DNA of 64,000 bases, taken from positions 992,001 through 1,056,000 of the forward strand of contig JBANDB010000009.1 of assembly GCA_037576215.1 (NCBI GenBank), written 5' to 3'. The notes under the pieces were generated by a model. That model saw only the letters and a program-made list of their open reading frames with translations. It ran no database searches and was not told the DNA's origin. Shown here one piece after another: positions 35,117 to 47,421 of the stretch; position 1 is the first letter of the stretch; the number at the start of each line of letters is the position of its first letter. The position numbers and the translations under genes are program-made. The stretch comes from Armillaria gallica (Eukaryota > Basidiomycota > Agaricomycetes > Agaricales > Physalacriaceae).

Positions 35117-37112
35117 ATGCCGTCGCTTACTCTGATACCGATAGGTGATATTCCCGCTAGCCTGAACATTGGAGCAACGCTTGGAGCGGTTTATATCGGG
35201 GCTACAATAGCTGCAGTGTACGTGCATTTTTCTCGGGTACCTACATTGACGCTCACTCCGCGCTTTAGCTTCTACGGAATAACCGTTCTGCAGACAGTCA
35301 TTTATTACAAACAAAATCCTAACGACCCGTGGCTCTTTCGATATGCGGTACGGGATCCAAAGCTCTTGCATTGAACTTCACTCACCCATCATGGACTGTA
35401 CACAGGTCGCCTTGCTATGGTGCGTGATAAGAAATCTGGGGACACTGTGAAGGTATATCTTAACGCTGCAGGATACTCGATACACTTCACGTTGCGTTGA
35501 GCACCCATGCCCTCTATTTCTACCTTATCGAATCCTTTGGAAAATATCTCTCACTGTTCACGATTATTTGGTACGTCAATCGAAGCCGTGGGATATATCG
35601 AACTTTGACCTCGCTTGCAGGAGCTTTCCGGTAAACACTCTTATCCTTTCTTTTATTTGTGTTGCGGATATCTCCTCCCCCACTAGCTGCAGCTTGCGAT
35701 TAATGTGGGTCTCTAAACATCCTCCGGAAAACCGCCTTTGACTGTCGGCCAGATGTTGATTGTCTTTTGCGTCCAATTGTTGGTCTCCTTTTTGGTATTC
35801 TCTCTGATAATCGGAAAGACTCAGTCTCCGGTACAACAGATTATACGCCGTTAGAATCTGGAAACGTTTGTCTTCGTTCCCGAAATCTCTAAAAAGAACC
35901 TGACTATCGTCTCATAGTCGGCCGCCATTTTCATACGGTCCTTCCACGGTTCATTGTAGGCGTTTCTTTTTCGTGAAACCTGAGTGGATACAATCCGGCG
36001 CTGACATTTCACATTTAGTTCGTCACAGTCGCAATGTCGTTGGGTAAAATTTCTTTTGACCAAGAGAAACAGGAACTGCGTGACTTGAGTTTCTTGTAGG
36101 CACAGGGATCTGTAAGTGCAATTTCTGTAATCATGGCGGTGAACTGACTCGAACATGCTTTGCTAGATGTAATTTATGATACGTAAGCACCTTGTTAGTT
36201 ATAACCGTTTCCTTCATTGATTTCATTGTCAGGTACACCCTGTCAAGCTTTTTGGGCATTTCGACTATCAGGGTAGGTTTCCGGCTCTTGAGTCGGACGT
36301 CAGTGAGTTTCTGATTCCTGGCAGGTATCCATATACACGGTCTTCTCCACCATCGCAGGAGCCGATTTTATCATCGCTGGTGCGATGTGCTTCTACCTGC
36401 ATAAGGGTAGGTCAATGACGAGCTTCTCTAGGTGCGTTCTTGATCCCGAGATATACGAATTTTCTCGGGCCTGAGGCACCGTTCATAGCACGACCAAGAT
36501 AATTGTAGGACTAATGCGGCTTGTGGTGATATCTGGCTTGGCTACGAGGTACAAATTTCATCTTTGCAGTGCCCTGCAAGCTAATTACCAGCGTTCATAG
36601 CGCATGCTCGTTTTTATCCTCGTTGCGGTGATTCGTTCCATCGATCTTATGCGCAAATCTCATACCAATTCACAGTACATCGCCTGGCCTCATACTCTCG
36701 TCTTCATAGCGGTCGACTTTATTTTACCAAAACGTCAGTGTTCAGCCCGTTTTTGTCTGCAATCTCAGACTAAGACCTCACCGACAGTCTATATAAATTC
36801 CCTGCTCGCGATGTGAATCCTGCTATACCATCCTTTTCGACGCTAATTCATTTCAGGCTCAATTCGCGCACAAGTCCGACGTGGTCTAGGCCTAATGAGA
36901 GTCCCGCTGACCAAAAGATGCTCAGATTTGCGCCTCGCGATTCGAGTAATGGGGTGATCGATTCAGGAGGAATAGTGTGTATAATACACTGCCATTGATA
37001 TTTAGTTGGCTGACTTGTTATTTCTCTTCAGAATTTCACCGTACCTCTCTCTGTTACGGAAGGAAGTCAGTTTACAGGCAGTATAGCTCAGGCTGATATT
37101 ACATTTGCGTAA
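35117..37112 (+). pseudogene. DUF6534-type membrane protein, copy C, probable frameshift
   Basis: The start is MPSLTLIPIGDIPASLNIG, with exons giving TLGAVYIGATIAAV, FYGITVLQTVIYYKQNP, VALLW, ILDTLHVALSTHALYFYL, LYAVRIWK, LGRHFHTVLPRFI, TLSSFLGISTIR, GADFIIAGAMCFYLHKGRSM, LMRLVVISGLATR, YINSLLAMLNSR and a last exon ending ADITFA-stop at 37112. The small exon 36601-36627 is 27 nt where copy E has 28, and no alternative donor restores the phase, so the frame is lost before the seventh helix. A sequencing error would produce the same picture. Apart from this, all exons and splice sites read well. Confidence 0.65.
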
Positions 37113-38084
37113 CATTCTACCGGTATCGTATATCGTTATAACCTGCGGTCTCTGGTCCTGCGTCATAGTAGGAGCAGCGTTGTTATCCCCTGGACCACTG
37201 ACGGCGATATGGAAACGAAGTATTCCTAGCAGCCCATCGTCGGCACAGCAATTTCTCATCCAGATTCCCTTGTCCTCGATTGTTCCTTAAAACCAAGGTC
37301 ACAATCAGTTTAACGCTAATGCTACTCCATTGCAGCTCATGGTGTACCGGAAGTTAATAAATAATCATCAACTATCAGAGCATCTATAGTGTCCTCGGAT
37401 CTCCAGCAGCCGAGCAGGACATCCCTGGGGTCCAGGCATATATTGACACAGCCGACTGGCTCGACCGGCAGCAGACCAGCCCAAAATCGCAAGTCCTTGA
37501 CGCGGCAGGACGCTCGATGTTGGTCCTAGCGTTTCCGTTGTTACTATGGCTGGCCCTGGGTCCCCTAGGTCGGGACCAGCACCCACTTCTCAATCGGAAA
37601 AAATCTCGAAGACGTCCGCAATGAGAGACAAAACCCTGTGACGTAAGGTCAGAGTCCGCTACTGGTACTAACTGAACCAAGCTTCTAGCGCAGACATCAG
37701 GGGTCATGACTCAAAATGCAGGGAAAACCTTGAGAGCCATACGTTCTGGCCCAAATTAGCAGTGACTGTTCTGGTGGATCAAGGGGACTTCCGCGTTTTG
37801 CAGTCAGACGCTGGGAATATTTCGGAGCATTCCGAGAGCATTGCTTGCGCTCTCTCTGCCATCCATACTTATCAATGTTCCATCAACTGATTCTGACAGT
37901 CATCACGCACTGGCTTGAGCGCCGAACCTGTGCCAGAAACGGCTTCATGGTCAAGGAATGAACTGCTCTCGTGTTGTGACCATGGATCCCGGACCTTGTC
38001 TGTCAGTAGTATCTGACGGAATCACAAGAATCAACGACAGCCTTCTTCGAAGATGATTCCAAAATGTCGTGTGTCATGCATTAG
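37113..38084. other. Spacer between DUF6534 copies C and D
   Basis: About 1 kb. A plus-strand open stretch near 37385-37600 reads YIDTADWLDRQQTSP and SMLVLAFPLLLWLALG but leads nowhere. No gene was assigned. Confidence 0.4.
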
Positions 38085-38092
38085 GATATAAG
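38085..38092 (+). promoter_or_regulatory. TATA-like box of DUF6534 copy D
   Basis: GATATAAG lies 40 bp before the ATG at 38125, in the same context (GCATTAG…) as the copy C box. Confidence 0.5.
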
Positions 38093-38124
38093 CGACTTCC
38101 TATTCCCTCAACACTGGCGCTCAA

Positions 38125-40256
38125 ATGTCGTCGATTCCCTCCATACCGATACCCATAACCGATATTCCCACCGAGTTGGCAATGACACTCGGAGCTCTTT
38201 TTGTCGGGGCCACAATAGCTGCAGTGTATGTCACTTCCCTCTGGGATCTGCCTTCTATGCTCAAATCGCACCCTAGCTGTTATGGATTAACTATTCTGCA
38301 GACCGTCGTCTATTACAAACTAAATCCTAACGACCCGTGGATCTTTCGCTACTCTGTACGGAATCCTAAGCCCTCGCATTTGATCTCTGTCCATCTCTCA
38401 TACACCCATACAGATCGCCTTATTATTGTATGTTGCCACCAAACTGGGTACATTTATAATTTATCTTCACGCGCTATGATCTGCAGGATACTCGACACGC
38501 TCCACGTTGCGTTGAGCACCCATGGCCTGTATTTTTATCTCATTGAATCATTTGGAAATTATCTGGCGCTGCTGTCCAAGGTCATTTGGTATGGCTATTA
38601 CATTGATGGGGTTCCGTCAGTGTATAACTTTGTTTGCAGGAGCTTTCCGGTAACGGTCTTTCCTCGCTTCGCTAGTTGGTCATGCCATGAATCTCCTCGT
38701 CCAATTAGCTGCAGCTTCTGATTAATGTACGTATCACTGTTCTATGGCAATCGGTGCTTAACAGTCACTGATAGGTGTTGATTAACTCTGGCGTCCAAGC
38801 GTGCGTCTCCTTCGGCAAACTCGCTGATGACTAAAGAGACTCAGCTGCCGGCACCACAGATTATACGCTGTCAGAATATGGAAACGTTTGTCTTCGTTCT
38901 CTGAAAATTTACCGGGCCTTGGGCTGACCTTCTGATGTATCATACCTCATAGTCGGCCGTAAATTTCATATGGTCTTGCCCCGGTTTATCGTAAGTGTTT
39001 CTTCCTCTTCATGTTAAATATTCGAACACCATTCATCATTCGCATCTCGTACTTAGGTCATTCCTGTTGCGGCTACATTCGGTGAGATCTCTTTGTCGTG
39101 AAATCAGAAGAGCTTGGGGATCTAATTTTTCTCACAGGCACGGGACTCTGTAGGCACTACTTCTATGATTACGGTCCAGTACTGACACAAGCATTCTGCT
39201 TGTCAGACGTGATTTATGACGCGTAAGCACCCTGAGAGGATATTGCTGTTTTACTTCATTGATGTCGTTGTCAGATATACTCTCTCGAGTTTTTTGGACA
39301 TTTCAAACATCAGGGTATGCCATTAGCTTGTCATCAGATGGACGGAAGTATCTGATACCCGGAAGCCATGCATATATACGGTTTTCTCTACGATGTCAGC
39401 AGCCGATTTCATCATCGCTGGCGTGATGTGCTTCTACCTTCACAAAGGCAGGTCGATGACTACTTTTTCCAGGTTAGTCTTTCATCCTAACGTCTCTGTA
39501 CTTTCCCATCTCGGTTCAACTGTTTACACAGCACTACCAAGACAATCGTGAAACTGATGCGGATCGTTGTGATTTCTGGGCTGTTGACGAGGTATGATTC
39601 TTATATAGTACCGATTACTTTGTAAGCTAAAAACGGGTTCAACGTAGTACATGCTCTCTTCTCACCCTCATTTCCGTGAGTATTTCTGTAATCGCTGTGA
39701 CACTCCAAGTCTGATAGCCCAATTTACTACCAGTACATTGTCTGGCCTGACACTCTCATTTTCCTCGCGATCGGTACCTTCATTCTACCAAAACGTTAGT
39801 GGTCGAATCGCTCTCGCTTCCTCCTTGCTAACATATCAACCAGTATACATAAATTCCTTACTGGCGATGTCAGTCCGGCCTTTCTTCTTTTCTAGATTTA
39901 ACATGTAGCTATGTCTAGGCTCAACTCGCGCAAGAGCTCCTTGTGGTCGGTCGGGAAAGGATATCAGGTCGAACAAAAGATGATCCGCTTTGCTCCCCAT
40001 GACGCTGAAAACGGAGTGGCTGATTCAGGACAGACTGTGTGTACTTATCTTCGTGACTGAAAGTTGACCTAACACCTTTTACAAGAATGTCACTATACCT
40101 GGTCTCTCCGGGACACAAACAGAGACGGCACGTACACAGTTCTGTATTTGCCATTCCCTTCGTTGATCTGGATTCTCTTTTCAGAATGTCAATCTGTCTT
40201 TCCATGCCGCGGAAAGAAGTCATTTGAGTAGCGCGGGTGATATGACATTCGCGTAA
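38125..40256 (+). CDS. DUF6534-type seven-helix membrane protein, copy D
   Basis: The start is MSSIPSIPIPITDIPTELAM. Exons then give MTLGALFVGATIAAV, YGLTILQTVVYYKLNP, ILDTLHVALSTHGLYFYLIE, LQLLIN, VLINSGVQA, LYAVRIWK, LGRKFHMVLPRFI, VIPVAATF, YTLSSFLDISNIR, IYTVFSTMSAADFIIAGVM, CFYLHKGRSM, LMRIVVISGLLTR, YIVWPDTLIFLAIGTFIL, YINSLLAMLNSRKSS and the tail NVTIPGLSG…GDMTFA. Splicing follows copy E, with one difference: the donor after the TQTET exon is GC (40138-40139) instead of GT, which is a tolerated GC-AG intron. The product is a multi-pass membrane protein of unknown function. It reads as intact. Confidence 0.75.
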
Positions 40257-41295
40257 TGTCATGCGCACCACTTTGTTCGATTATATACGACAACGTTCAG
40301 TGAAATCCAGAGCAGCACTGCCCAGTATATCATTTCCGCCGACGACAGAATACTTTCAAGTTTCCCCGGAGAACCAATCCCCAATATTTCCGCACGATAC
40401 GGTATCAATGACCTGGGTTTTGCGCGTATCTGGTTGAGAATTGCCATACCAGGCTAACAGAGGGCACAGATAAATTAGTCTGAGCGTAAACATCTAAGTA
40501 GGACGCGTTCTAACGGCGTTCGATGATTGAATATGTGGGTTTTAGATTGTCCGGATCAGCGTCAGGCAACTTAAGAGAACAAGTCGATGCGACATTCGAT
40601 GTACCATCAGACGAGATCCTTGGTAGCGCTGAGCGCTGAAGAATGAAAAGGATCAGCACAGTCGTGTATTCATCAGCGCTGAGCGACACGGCCCGGTGGG
40701 CCCCGGCTCATGGACTTTCCCACAGTAACCCGGCCGTTCCTGATTGGGACCTTGTGCCGGTACACACACACCACACCACACCTTCACCATTGGCATTCTG
40801 CTCCGACCGCGCTTTTTCGGAAGAACCAGAACCCGGTTACACCAATAATCTCTCGAATCTGACAAAACTCAGACTTGTTTTGCGCCGGATGTGTATTTCT
40901 CGGTTCATCCAAATACACCCCGGGAGACCATCAAATATTGGGACCAAAACGCGCCCCGATGCTAAGTACGTACATATGCTTTTTTAGTATGCCCATTGTC
41001 AGACCCCGCTGTTGACGGAGGTACTGTAGTCACTTATTACTCAACACTCAAAAGACCAGGATACGAGCATACGCGAACTTAGCGATGTCAAGACATAGTC
41101 CTAATCCTCTGTGGCCGAGTCGACGAATAAAGCTTTAAAGTCTCGACGTTATGATTGACCGCGCCGCCCCGTTACATGATGCGAAAACCTGCTCACGCAC
41201 TGCACCTTCTCTCCAGGTACCCCCATTGTACAGTCAAGTCTGACAGCCAGTGATGATCATACGTCAGCATAAGTATTGCCTTTACATCTGAAAAA
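40257..41295. other. Spacer after DUF6534 copy D
   Basis: No gene was recognised in about 1 kb. It ends at the left border of the 5.9 kb tandem duplication. Confidence 0.45.
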
Positions 41296-41582
41296 TGATC
41301 GGAATTGTGCCTCACAATAGAAGTGGGATCGTTGATTCAGGACAGATGGTACGTACTATCCTTTCAGCGGCTGATAATCTATTGGCTGAACTGGAACCCT
41401 CCCCAAGAATCTCACCATACCCGGTCTCTCCATGACCGGAGCAGAGACGGTACATACATAGCTCTATCATTATGAATCGCACTCTATTGATGGACTTGAA
41501 ATGTCGTTGCAGAACATCAGCATATCTCTCCTCGTAACAGAAGGAAGCCGTTCGTTGAATGGTAGCATGACATTTGCATAGT
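41296..41582 (+). pseudogene. DUF6534 C-terminal tail fragment in unit 1
   Basis: Only the last exons of a DUF6534 gene remain: GIVDSGQM, then NLTIPGLSMTGAET, then NISISLLVTEGSRS ending GSMTFA-stop. The internal splice sites are still good. All upstream exons are missing, so this is a truncated leftover from an earlier duplication. Confidence 0.7.
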
Positions 41583-42052
41583 AATATGTTTCCCTCATGC
41601 CGCTCAATTTTAACCTCGCCATCTGAAGCTGAGGTACATACGTCCCTCGTAGAACAACATCCACTAGTACGCACTCGCGCTGCATGTACATGCTCATCGT
41701 TGACCCGAGACACGGAGATACGTACACAGATGAACTTCGTTGATGTCCCCGGCACGACCAGCGATGAATCTCCGAGTCCCTTATGCTCGTACTACGTATC
41801 ACAAGGTAGCATTGATCTTTATCAAGAACGACTTACACCTATTATCCGGGCAGCTTTGTACTTTCGCACATCCACATTCATTTACTGATGGGTATACGTC
41901 GACGTACTACGTGATATGCCGTCGATCCAGACATTATCCCTGCTTGCACTCCCGTGCTTGAACTGTGTAATGGATTAAGAATCCGGAACTTTTATCTATG
42001 AATAGGAATCAATGGACGGCCATCTTAGAAGGCGATTACAAGGGCGCTTTGG

Positions 42053-42060
42053 TATATAAG
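42053..42060 (+). promoter_or_regulatory. TATA box of DUF6534 copy E
   Basis: TATATAAG is 41 bp before the ATG at 42094. This argues against the in-frame ATG at 41998, which lies upstream of the box. Confidence 0.65.
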
Positions 42061-42093
42061 TGGCGTATCGTTCCCTCAAGGCCTACGCCTCAA

Positions 42094-44185
42094 ATGTCGC
42101 CGCCTACCCCGATACTGATACCCTTCAACTTCAGTGACTACAAGATCGGACCAACGCTTGGAGCAATTTACATCGGGGCCACCATCGCTGCAGTGTACGT
42201 GGACTTTCCTACTCTCCACTCGGATGCTCATTCCACGCTCTAGCTTCTATGGGATAACCATTTTGCAGACCGCCGTGTACTACAAAGTCAATCCCAACGA
42301 CCCACGGATCTTTCGTTACACGGTATAGAATCTAATCTCTCGCACTGGACCCTTCTCATGAAAATACAGGTTGCCTTTCTATGGTACGCTGAAGACGTGT
42401 ATCAACCTTCGTATTGACGTGCTACAATCTCCAGGGTTCTCGATACGCTCCATGTTGCCCTGAGCACCCACGCGCTCTATTTTTACCTGATTGAATCATT
42501 TGGAAATTATCTCGGCCTGCTGAAAGTTATCTGGTACATGAATCATCGGCTTGGCAATCCATCGAGTTCTGACTTTGCTTGCAGGAGCTTTCCCGTAACT
42601 CTCTTTCCTCGCTTCGTTGATACGTGATGCCTGACCCGCCTTCTTCCTACTAGCTGCAGCTCGTGTTCAATGTGCGTTTCGGTTCTCACTTAACAAGCCT
42701 TGCCGCTTAACTGTTCGTAGATGCTAGTTGCTACCTGTGTTCAAGCGTGCGTCTCCTTTAGACTTGTTCTCTAATTATTAGGGCGACTCAGCCCGCTGTA
42801 CCGCAGATTATATGCTATCAGAATATGGAAACGTTCGTCTTCTTTCTTTGAAATATCTGCGTCTAATTCATCTGCTCTCATAGTCGGTCGTCATTTTCAT
42901 GTGGTGTTGCCATATTTCATTGTAGGTGTTTCTTCCTCTTTATGATACTACCACTTTTCGACATTGATATTTGACGTGCAGTTCCTTGCTGTCGCAGCGA
43001 CGTTCGGTGAGCCCTTCCTTTGGCCTGAAGTAGGATGACGTGACGGCTTAAGTTTCTCGCAGGCACTGGACTCTGTAAGCAGTGGTTTTCTGCGTAGGAA
43101 CAGTGGTTTGCTGACCTCATCACGGTTATCAGATTCGATTTACGACTCGTAGGCGTCCTGGGAGCCATCACTGTCCACTTTATTGATGCTGTTGTCAGAT
43201 ACACCCTGTCGAGTTTTGTGGGCATTTCTACCATCAGGGTATGTTGATTCGAACGAGCGCGATGACGAAGATCTGATCCTTAGAAGACATCCATATATGC
43301 CGTCTTCTCCACGATGGTAGGAGCCGATTTCACCATTTCCGGTGCAATGTGCTATTACCTGCACAAGGGCAAGTCGATGACCAACTTGTCTAGGTGTGTC
43401 TGATCCTAAGGTTATCCCCGTGAAATTTGCTCAAGCTGAAGAGATAGTACTACGAGGACGATAGTAAGATTAATGCGGGTCGTCGTAATATCTGGGCTAT
43501 TGACGAGGTATGCATCTCATGTTTATAATACCTTTCTAGCTGATTGCGAGTGTACATAGCGCGTGTTCTCTTCTGACTCTCGTGACGGTGAGTATTTCCA
43601 TCGATGGTATTGTTGCTGTCTCATCTTGTATTCCCAACCTAACAGTATATTGTCTGGCCTGATACTCTTATTTTCATGGCCCTCGGTACCTTCATTCTAC
43701 CAAAGCGTAGGTTTTTGAATACTTCTTCCGCTTCCCATACATGAATATGTTACTCATCAATAGTCTATATAAATTCCTTACTTGCAATGTGAGTCCAGCG
43801 CCTACCATCCTCTTTTAAAATTTCATAATCCTTCACAGGCTCAACTCGCGCAAAAGTTCAATGTGGTCGCACGGAAGTATACCTCACATTGACCAAGGCT
43901 TGAAGATAATGCGATTTGCTCCTCATGGTGATGAAAGTGGGATAGTCGATTCAGGACAGATGGTATGTACAATTCTCTCAGTGCGATTGGCCTACCTGAC
44001 AATTCCCTTGAGAATTTTGCTATCCCCGGTCTCTCCGTGACCGGAGCAGAGACAGTACGTACAATGTCCCGCGAGTCGCATTCCATTGGCTGACCTGGAA
44101 CTTCTTTCAGAATATCAGTATACCTCTTCCCGTAATGGAAGGAAGCAGTTCGAACACTAGCATGGGTGATATGACATTCGCATAG
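42094..44185 (+). CDS. DUF6534-type seven-helix membrane protein, copy E (341 aa, 21 exons)
   Basis: Phase-checked exons: 42094-42194, 42244-42322, 42370-42383, 42435-42533, 42585-42594, 42654-42671, 42721-42746, 42807-42832, 42884-42921, 42982-43006, 43063-43074, 43133-43148, 43199-43238, 43287-43393, 43448-43507, 43560-43587, 43646-43706, 43764-43788, 43839-43962, 44013-44054, 44111-44185. The lengths sum to exactly 1026 nt. Hydrophobic helices include LGAIYIGATIAAV, VLDTLHVALSTHALYFYL, LQLVFNMLVATCVQA, FLAVAATFG, ADFTISGAMCYYL, VVVISGLLTR and YIVWPDTLIFMALGTFIL. The signature is YINSLLAMLNSRKSS. The cytosolic tail ends GDMTFA. The family is widespread in agaricomycetes; its function is unknown and a receptor-like or transport role is only a guess. 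It reads as intact and served as the reference for the other copies. Confidence 0.85.
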
Positions 44186-44359
44186 TAATCTTAGATCTAC
44201 CATCCCGGTATGTATCTAGTTCCTAGTCCTACACACTGAGCAGCGGAAATAGAGCTATGCCAGTTATCCCGTAAAAATTTGTCGCCATTGATATTTGGGT
44301 ACGTACAAGATAGTCTTGAGAAAATGTAACGAGGATTCGGACAAAACTGAAAGGCCCTA

Positions 44360-45500
44360 TCATGGACACTCGCTCTCATCGGCATCGGTGAGCCCGGTTT
44401 TAACAATCCCGTACTTCCCCTAGAGAAGAAGTGTTAGCGGAGATTTGAGCACGACAGTACAATCACCAATCTTATCCTTGCACAATGGAATGCATCTCAG
44501 CCTGCTCGTCATATGTACTTCGAGGACAGGGCGACTTGACGTCAGATTTGTAGCAGTTCTGAGGCAGAAGAAAAGATAGGCTCCTCCATAGATTAGTGGT
44601 AATTCGTCTTGCTTATGTCCGAACTTTATGTGACGGCTGGTGATAAGAACGTGACAGTTCGATGCCGTGTAGTGGTGTTTCTGAGAATGCGCGTTTTTGG
44701 CTCTTCGAGTCTTGCAGTGGTTCTGTGTTCCTTTGTCCAACGAATCGGGATGGTACCAATGCCCAACACTGAACAGTGCTGAGTGAATGTTGTAAGCTGT
44801 AGTGACGTCGACAGTCATGTGAACGGCCATTCACAACATCGACCAGGTAACAAGATTAGCAGCAGACATTAATTGTACATTCGAGTATTAAGAGGAGCTT
44901 CTAGGAATAGAAAGTGCAAATTGATGGGTGAATGGAACAAACCGTGACACTGATCTGCTCGTCTTGCTGGACCTGATACACCATAGTGATACGGTACGAA
45001 TGAGTCGCTCCGTCAACACACCATTTAATGGAACCTTGTTCCGGTACCAATACCACTTATCGGGATAGGTTGCGTAGCGAGTTGTATGATGGAGGCGAAT
45101 GAGAGCGGGCTCAGAGTTTATCACCGTACGATTCAGAGCTGCCGCTATCCAGTATGGGCTGCAGTCATTCGGAGTCATGCATAAATCGTCCGAGCTGCGA
45201 ATGTTATGAAGCTGTGAATAATCACATGATGGAGGGATCACGGACCAGCGCAGCTCCTACAGCGACATCGAAGATAGTCAGAGAAAAGATTGGTTGATCA
45301 TCACGCGTTGATAGGACCTGCAAACAGGAAGAAACAGGAAGATGATAAAGAACTGAGCGCGACTGACCATAACTCTAAAAACCCCAATCGCAAGCTTTCC
45401 CGGTGCCGCGATCTTTTGTAGAGAAAAGTCAGGGTGAGGACGTGCAGGATGCCACGCATACATCTGAGCAAGGCCGTGCGGTGGTCGATGTGGGGTGGAC
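44360..45500 (-). pseudogene. Decayed coiled-coil-family gene in unit 1
   Basis: The last minus-strand exon reads GKYGIVKTGLTDADESECP-stop (stop at 44360-44362), matching the end of the 25373-26674 protein (GRDGIIASWF…DESECP). Upstream, an exon reads NCYKSDVKS…DEQAEM (compare DCYGSHRR…NWAEM), and further upstream VGHWYHPDSLDKG…HCKT (compare IGYWIVSSNEP…CKT). Around 44950-45230 an open stretch of about 65 codons (DLCMTPNDCSPYWIAAALNR…YWYRNKVP) is shared with unit 2. The membrane helix and coiled coil are not recognisable. Stops and lost donors suggest a pseudogene or a strongly diverged member. Confidence 0.5.
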
Positions 45501-46415
45501 ATGCCTGTGGGGACTGAGAACCGGGGGAAGGTAACCCGTTGATATAGACAGTGTTATCACAGGAGCCGAGAAAGGGAGCTTGACGAGCGATCCTGTAGTA
45601 CCGTCCCAGGAACTCCGATTCAGCTTGCTGGTAGGTCGGTATTATTCAGGAGAAGCAAAAAAAGGTCGTCGCATTGCGATAGGTGATGCAGACGGAACCA
45701 TCACCGAAATCAGCGCCTCCAGTATTCCTTGCACCTGATGCTGGCCCGAAATCGCTGCGTCGCAGTAGCGGAGTCCGATGTCCGACTGTCGTTGTAAATA
45801 GGGAAATGATGAAAATGACACGTCAATGCACTCTTCTCGCAGCCTTGAAGATGGATAAAAAAACCGAAAAAAAATCGCGTCAGATACGGCTTTACGAGCA
45901 AGCGTTGAGTGAGGACCTACCTCCTTCGGATGGCGTCAGAAGAGTCCAATATTGTGGAAGAAGCCGAGCAAGAGTTTTTCGTGACGGTGGTGGTGGTAAG
46001 AGCAGAGGCCGAAGCAACCCCGGGTAGCTATTTCAGGTTTCTTATTTACCGCCGTCACCGCGTCCTGTGTCAGTCTCTTTCCAGCTTTTAGATACTTGGG
46101 ACTTTAAATTTACTATTATTGGCAGCTCTGGAATCTTGGCAACTCTCTTTGTGCTAGAGAACAATGCAGCGGAACTTGGAGGAACAAGAGTATGTTTTTG
46201 TCTTCATTATTCAATGCTTCCCAGTAATTTCGATGCTTTAAAGGGCAGATATTTGTATATTTACTGGCTGCTGCTGGCAATGCTCGTATCCAGGAATTGA
46301 GAAGGCACCATGTGCTCAGTGCTCAGCACTCAGCATTGTCACGATACGGCGCCTATTTTCCATCTCTCTTTCTACAGCGCCTTTGCTTAATGTGCATAAG
46401 TAACCATCACGGTTG
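45501..46415. other. Unassigned DNA of duplication unit 1
   Basis: Parts are shared with 51950-52600 in unit 2. Short open frames on both strands do not agree between the copies, so no gene is called. Confidence 0.4.
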
Positions 46416-46417
46416 GC

Positions 46418-46500
46418 AGATGTAATTTGCGACACGTAGGCGTTCCTGGGTGCCATCACTGTCCATTTGCTGCCAGATACCCTCTCTCAAGCTGGACTTA
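46418..46500 (+). pseudogene. Short DUF6534 exon relic
   Basis: GATGTAATTTGCGAC, then CGTAGGCGTTCCTGGG and GCCATCACTGTCCA align with copy E exon 12 and its following intron (43133-43199), then CCAGATACCCTCTCTCAAG aligns with exon 13. Only this piece of the gene is present. Confidence 0.5.
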
Positions 46501-47127
46501 CCTTGTGTATACCAAAAGAATGTTCAGAGCCTTTTTTCTCTGATCGGGCGCGGCTACTTAATCCACTCCCCAGTCCTCACAGGCGTGCTCATCCTCGCAT
46601 TGACCACCGCACGAACCTCTGATACCTTGCTCGGATGGAACTGTGCGCACAGGTTTCCTATCCCAGTATGGCCGAGTTGTTTCCTACAAAAGATCGCGGT
46701 GACGGGAACTAGTTTGCGTCTGTGTCCAATGGGGTCTTTGGAATTATGGTCAGTATCACACAGTTCTTTGTCTTCCTACCTCTGAATATTAGCAGGCTCC
46801 GATTATTGCTTTGTACGCAGACTTGACGACATCGAGACTGATGTTTGTTCCGTGAACGCCGTTCTTTGGTGGCAGAGTTGATATCTCTGGTTTTACCATT
46901 TGAGTTGAGGAGGGCAGCTATGTGAGCGTACAAAATCAATTACGTGAACTTGACTTTGACCATTGCTTAGTTTCAAATACTGTGTAAAACACGAACCAAT
47001 TGTTAGTTCCTCCTGACTAATATCCTTCAGGCTAGCTTGTGCATGCTTCATCTTACGTGGACAAAATGAATTCAGTTCATAGCCGGTCTCCAAATGATCA
47101 TCAATCAAACGCTCAGCATTACATTTA
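46501..47127. other. Unassigned DNA at the end of unit 1
   Basis: The plus-strand string FASVSNGVFGIMVSITQFF (46709-46770) has a clear counterpart in unit 2 (52730-52790), so it may be a coding remnant. Nothing else is named. Confidence 0.35.
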
Positions 47128-47139
47128 CATCTGAAATGA

Positions 47140-47421
47140 TGATCGGAATTGCGCCTCACAATAGAAGTGGGATCGTTGATTCAGGACAGATGATACGTAC
47201 GATCCTTTCAGCGGCTGATAATCCATCGGCCGAACGGGAACCCTCCCCAAGAATCTCACCATACCCGGTCTCTCCATGACCGGAGCAGAGACGGTACATA
47301 CATAGCTCTATGAATCGCACTCTATTGATGGACTTGATATGTCGTTGTAGAACATCAGCATACCTCTCCTCGTATCAGACGGAAGCCGTTCGTTGAATGG
47401 TAGCATGACATTTGCACAGTA
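47140..47421 (+). pseudogene. DUF6534 C-terminal tail fragment in unit 2
   Basis: Near-copy of the fragment at 41296-41582. It carries the same last exons (GIVDSGQM, NLTIPGLSMTGAET, a short last exon ending in a stop after GSMTFA) and lacks upstream exons. Confidence 0.65.

Larger units (their letters stand above)
41283..47127. repeat. Unit 1 of a tandem segmental duplication (about 5.8 kb)
   Basis: Unit 1 aligns with 47128-53140 over its length. The order in both is DUF6534 tail fragment, full DUF6534 gene, decayed coiled-coil-family gene, and about 1.5 kb of unassigned DNA ending GATCATCAATCAAACG. The start codons of the two DUF6534 genes are 5841 bp apart. Unit 1 alone carries extra DNA at about 46140-46540. 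Confidence 0.85.

Noticed and set aside
41998..42093. Upstream in-frame ATG giving an N-terminal extension of DUF6534 copy E (same at 47839 for F)
   Set aside because: A TATA box (42053-42060) lies between it and the family-consistent start at 42094.
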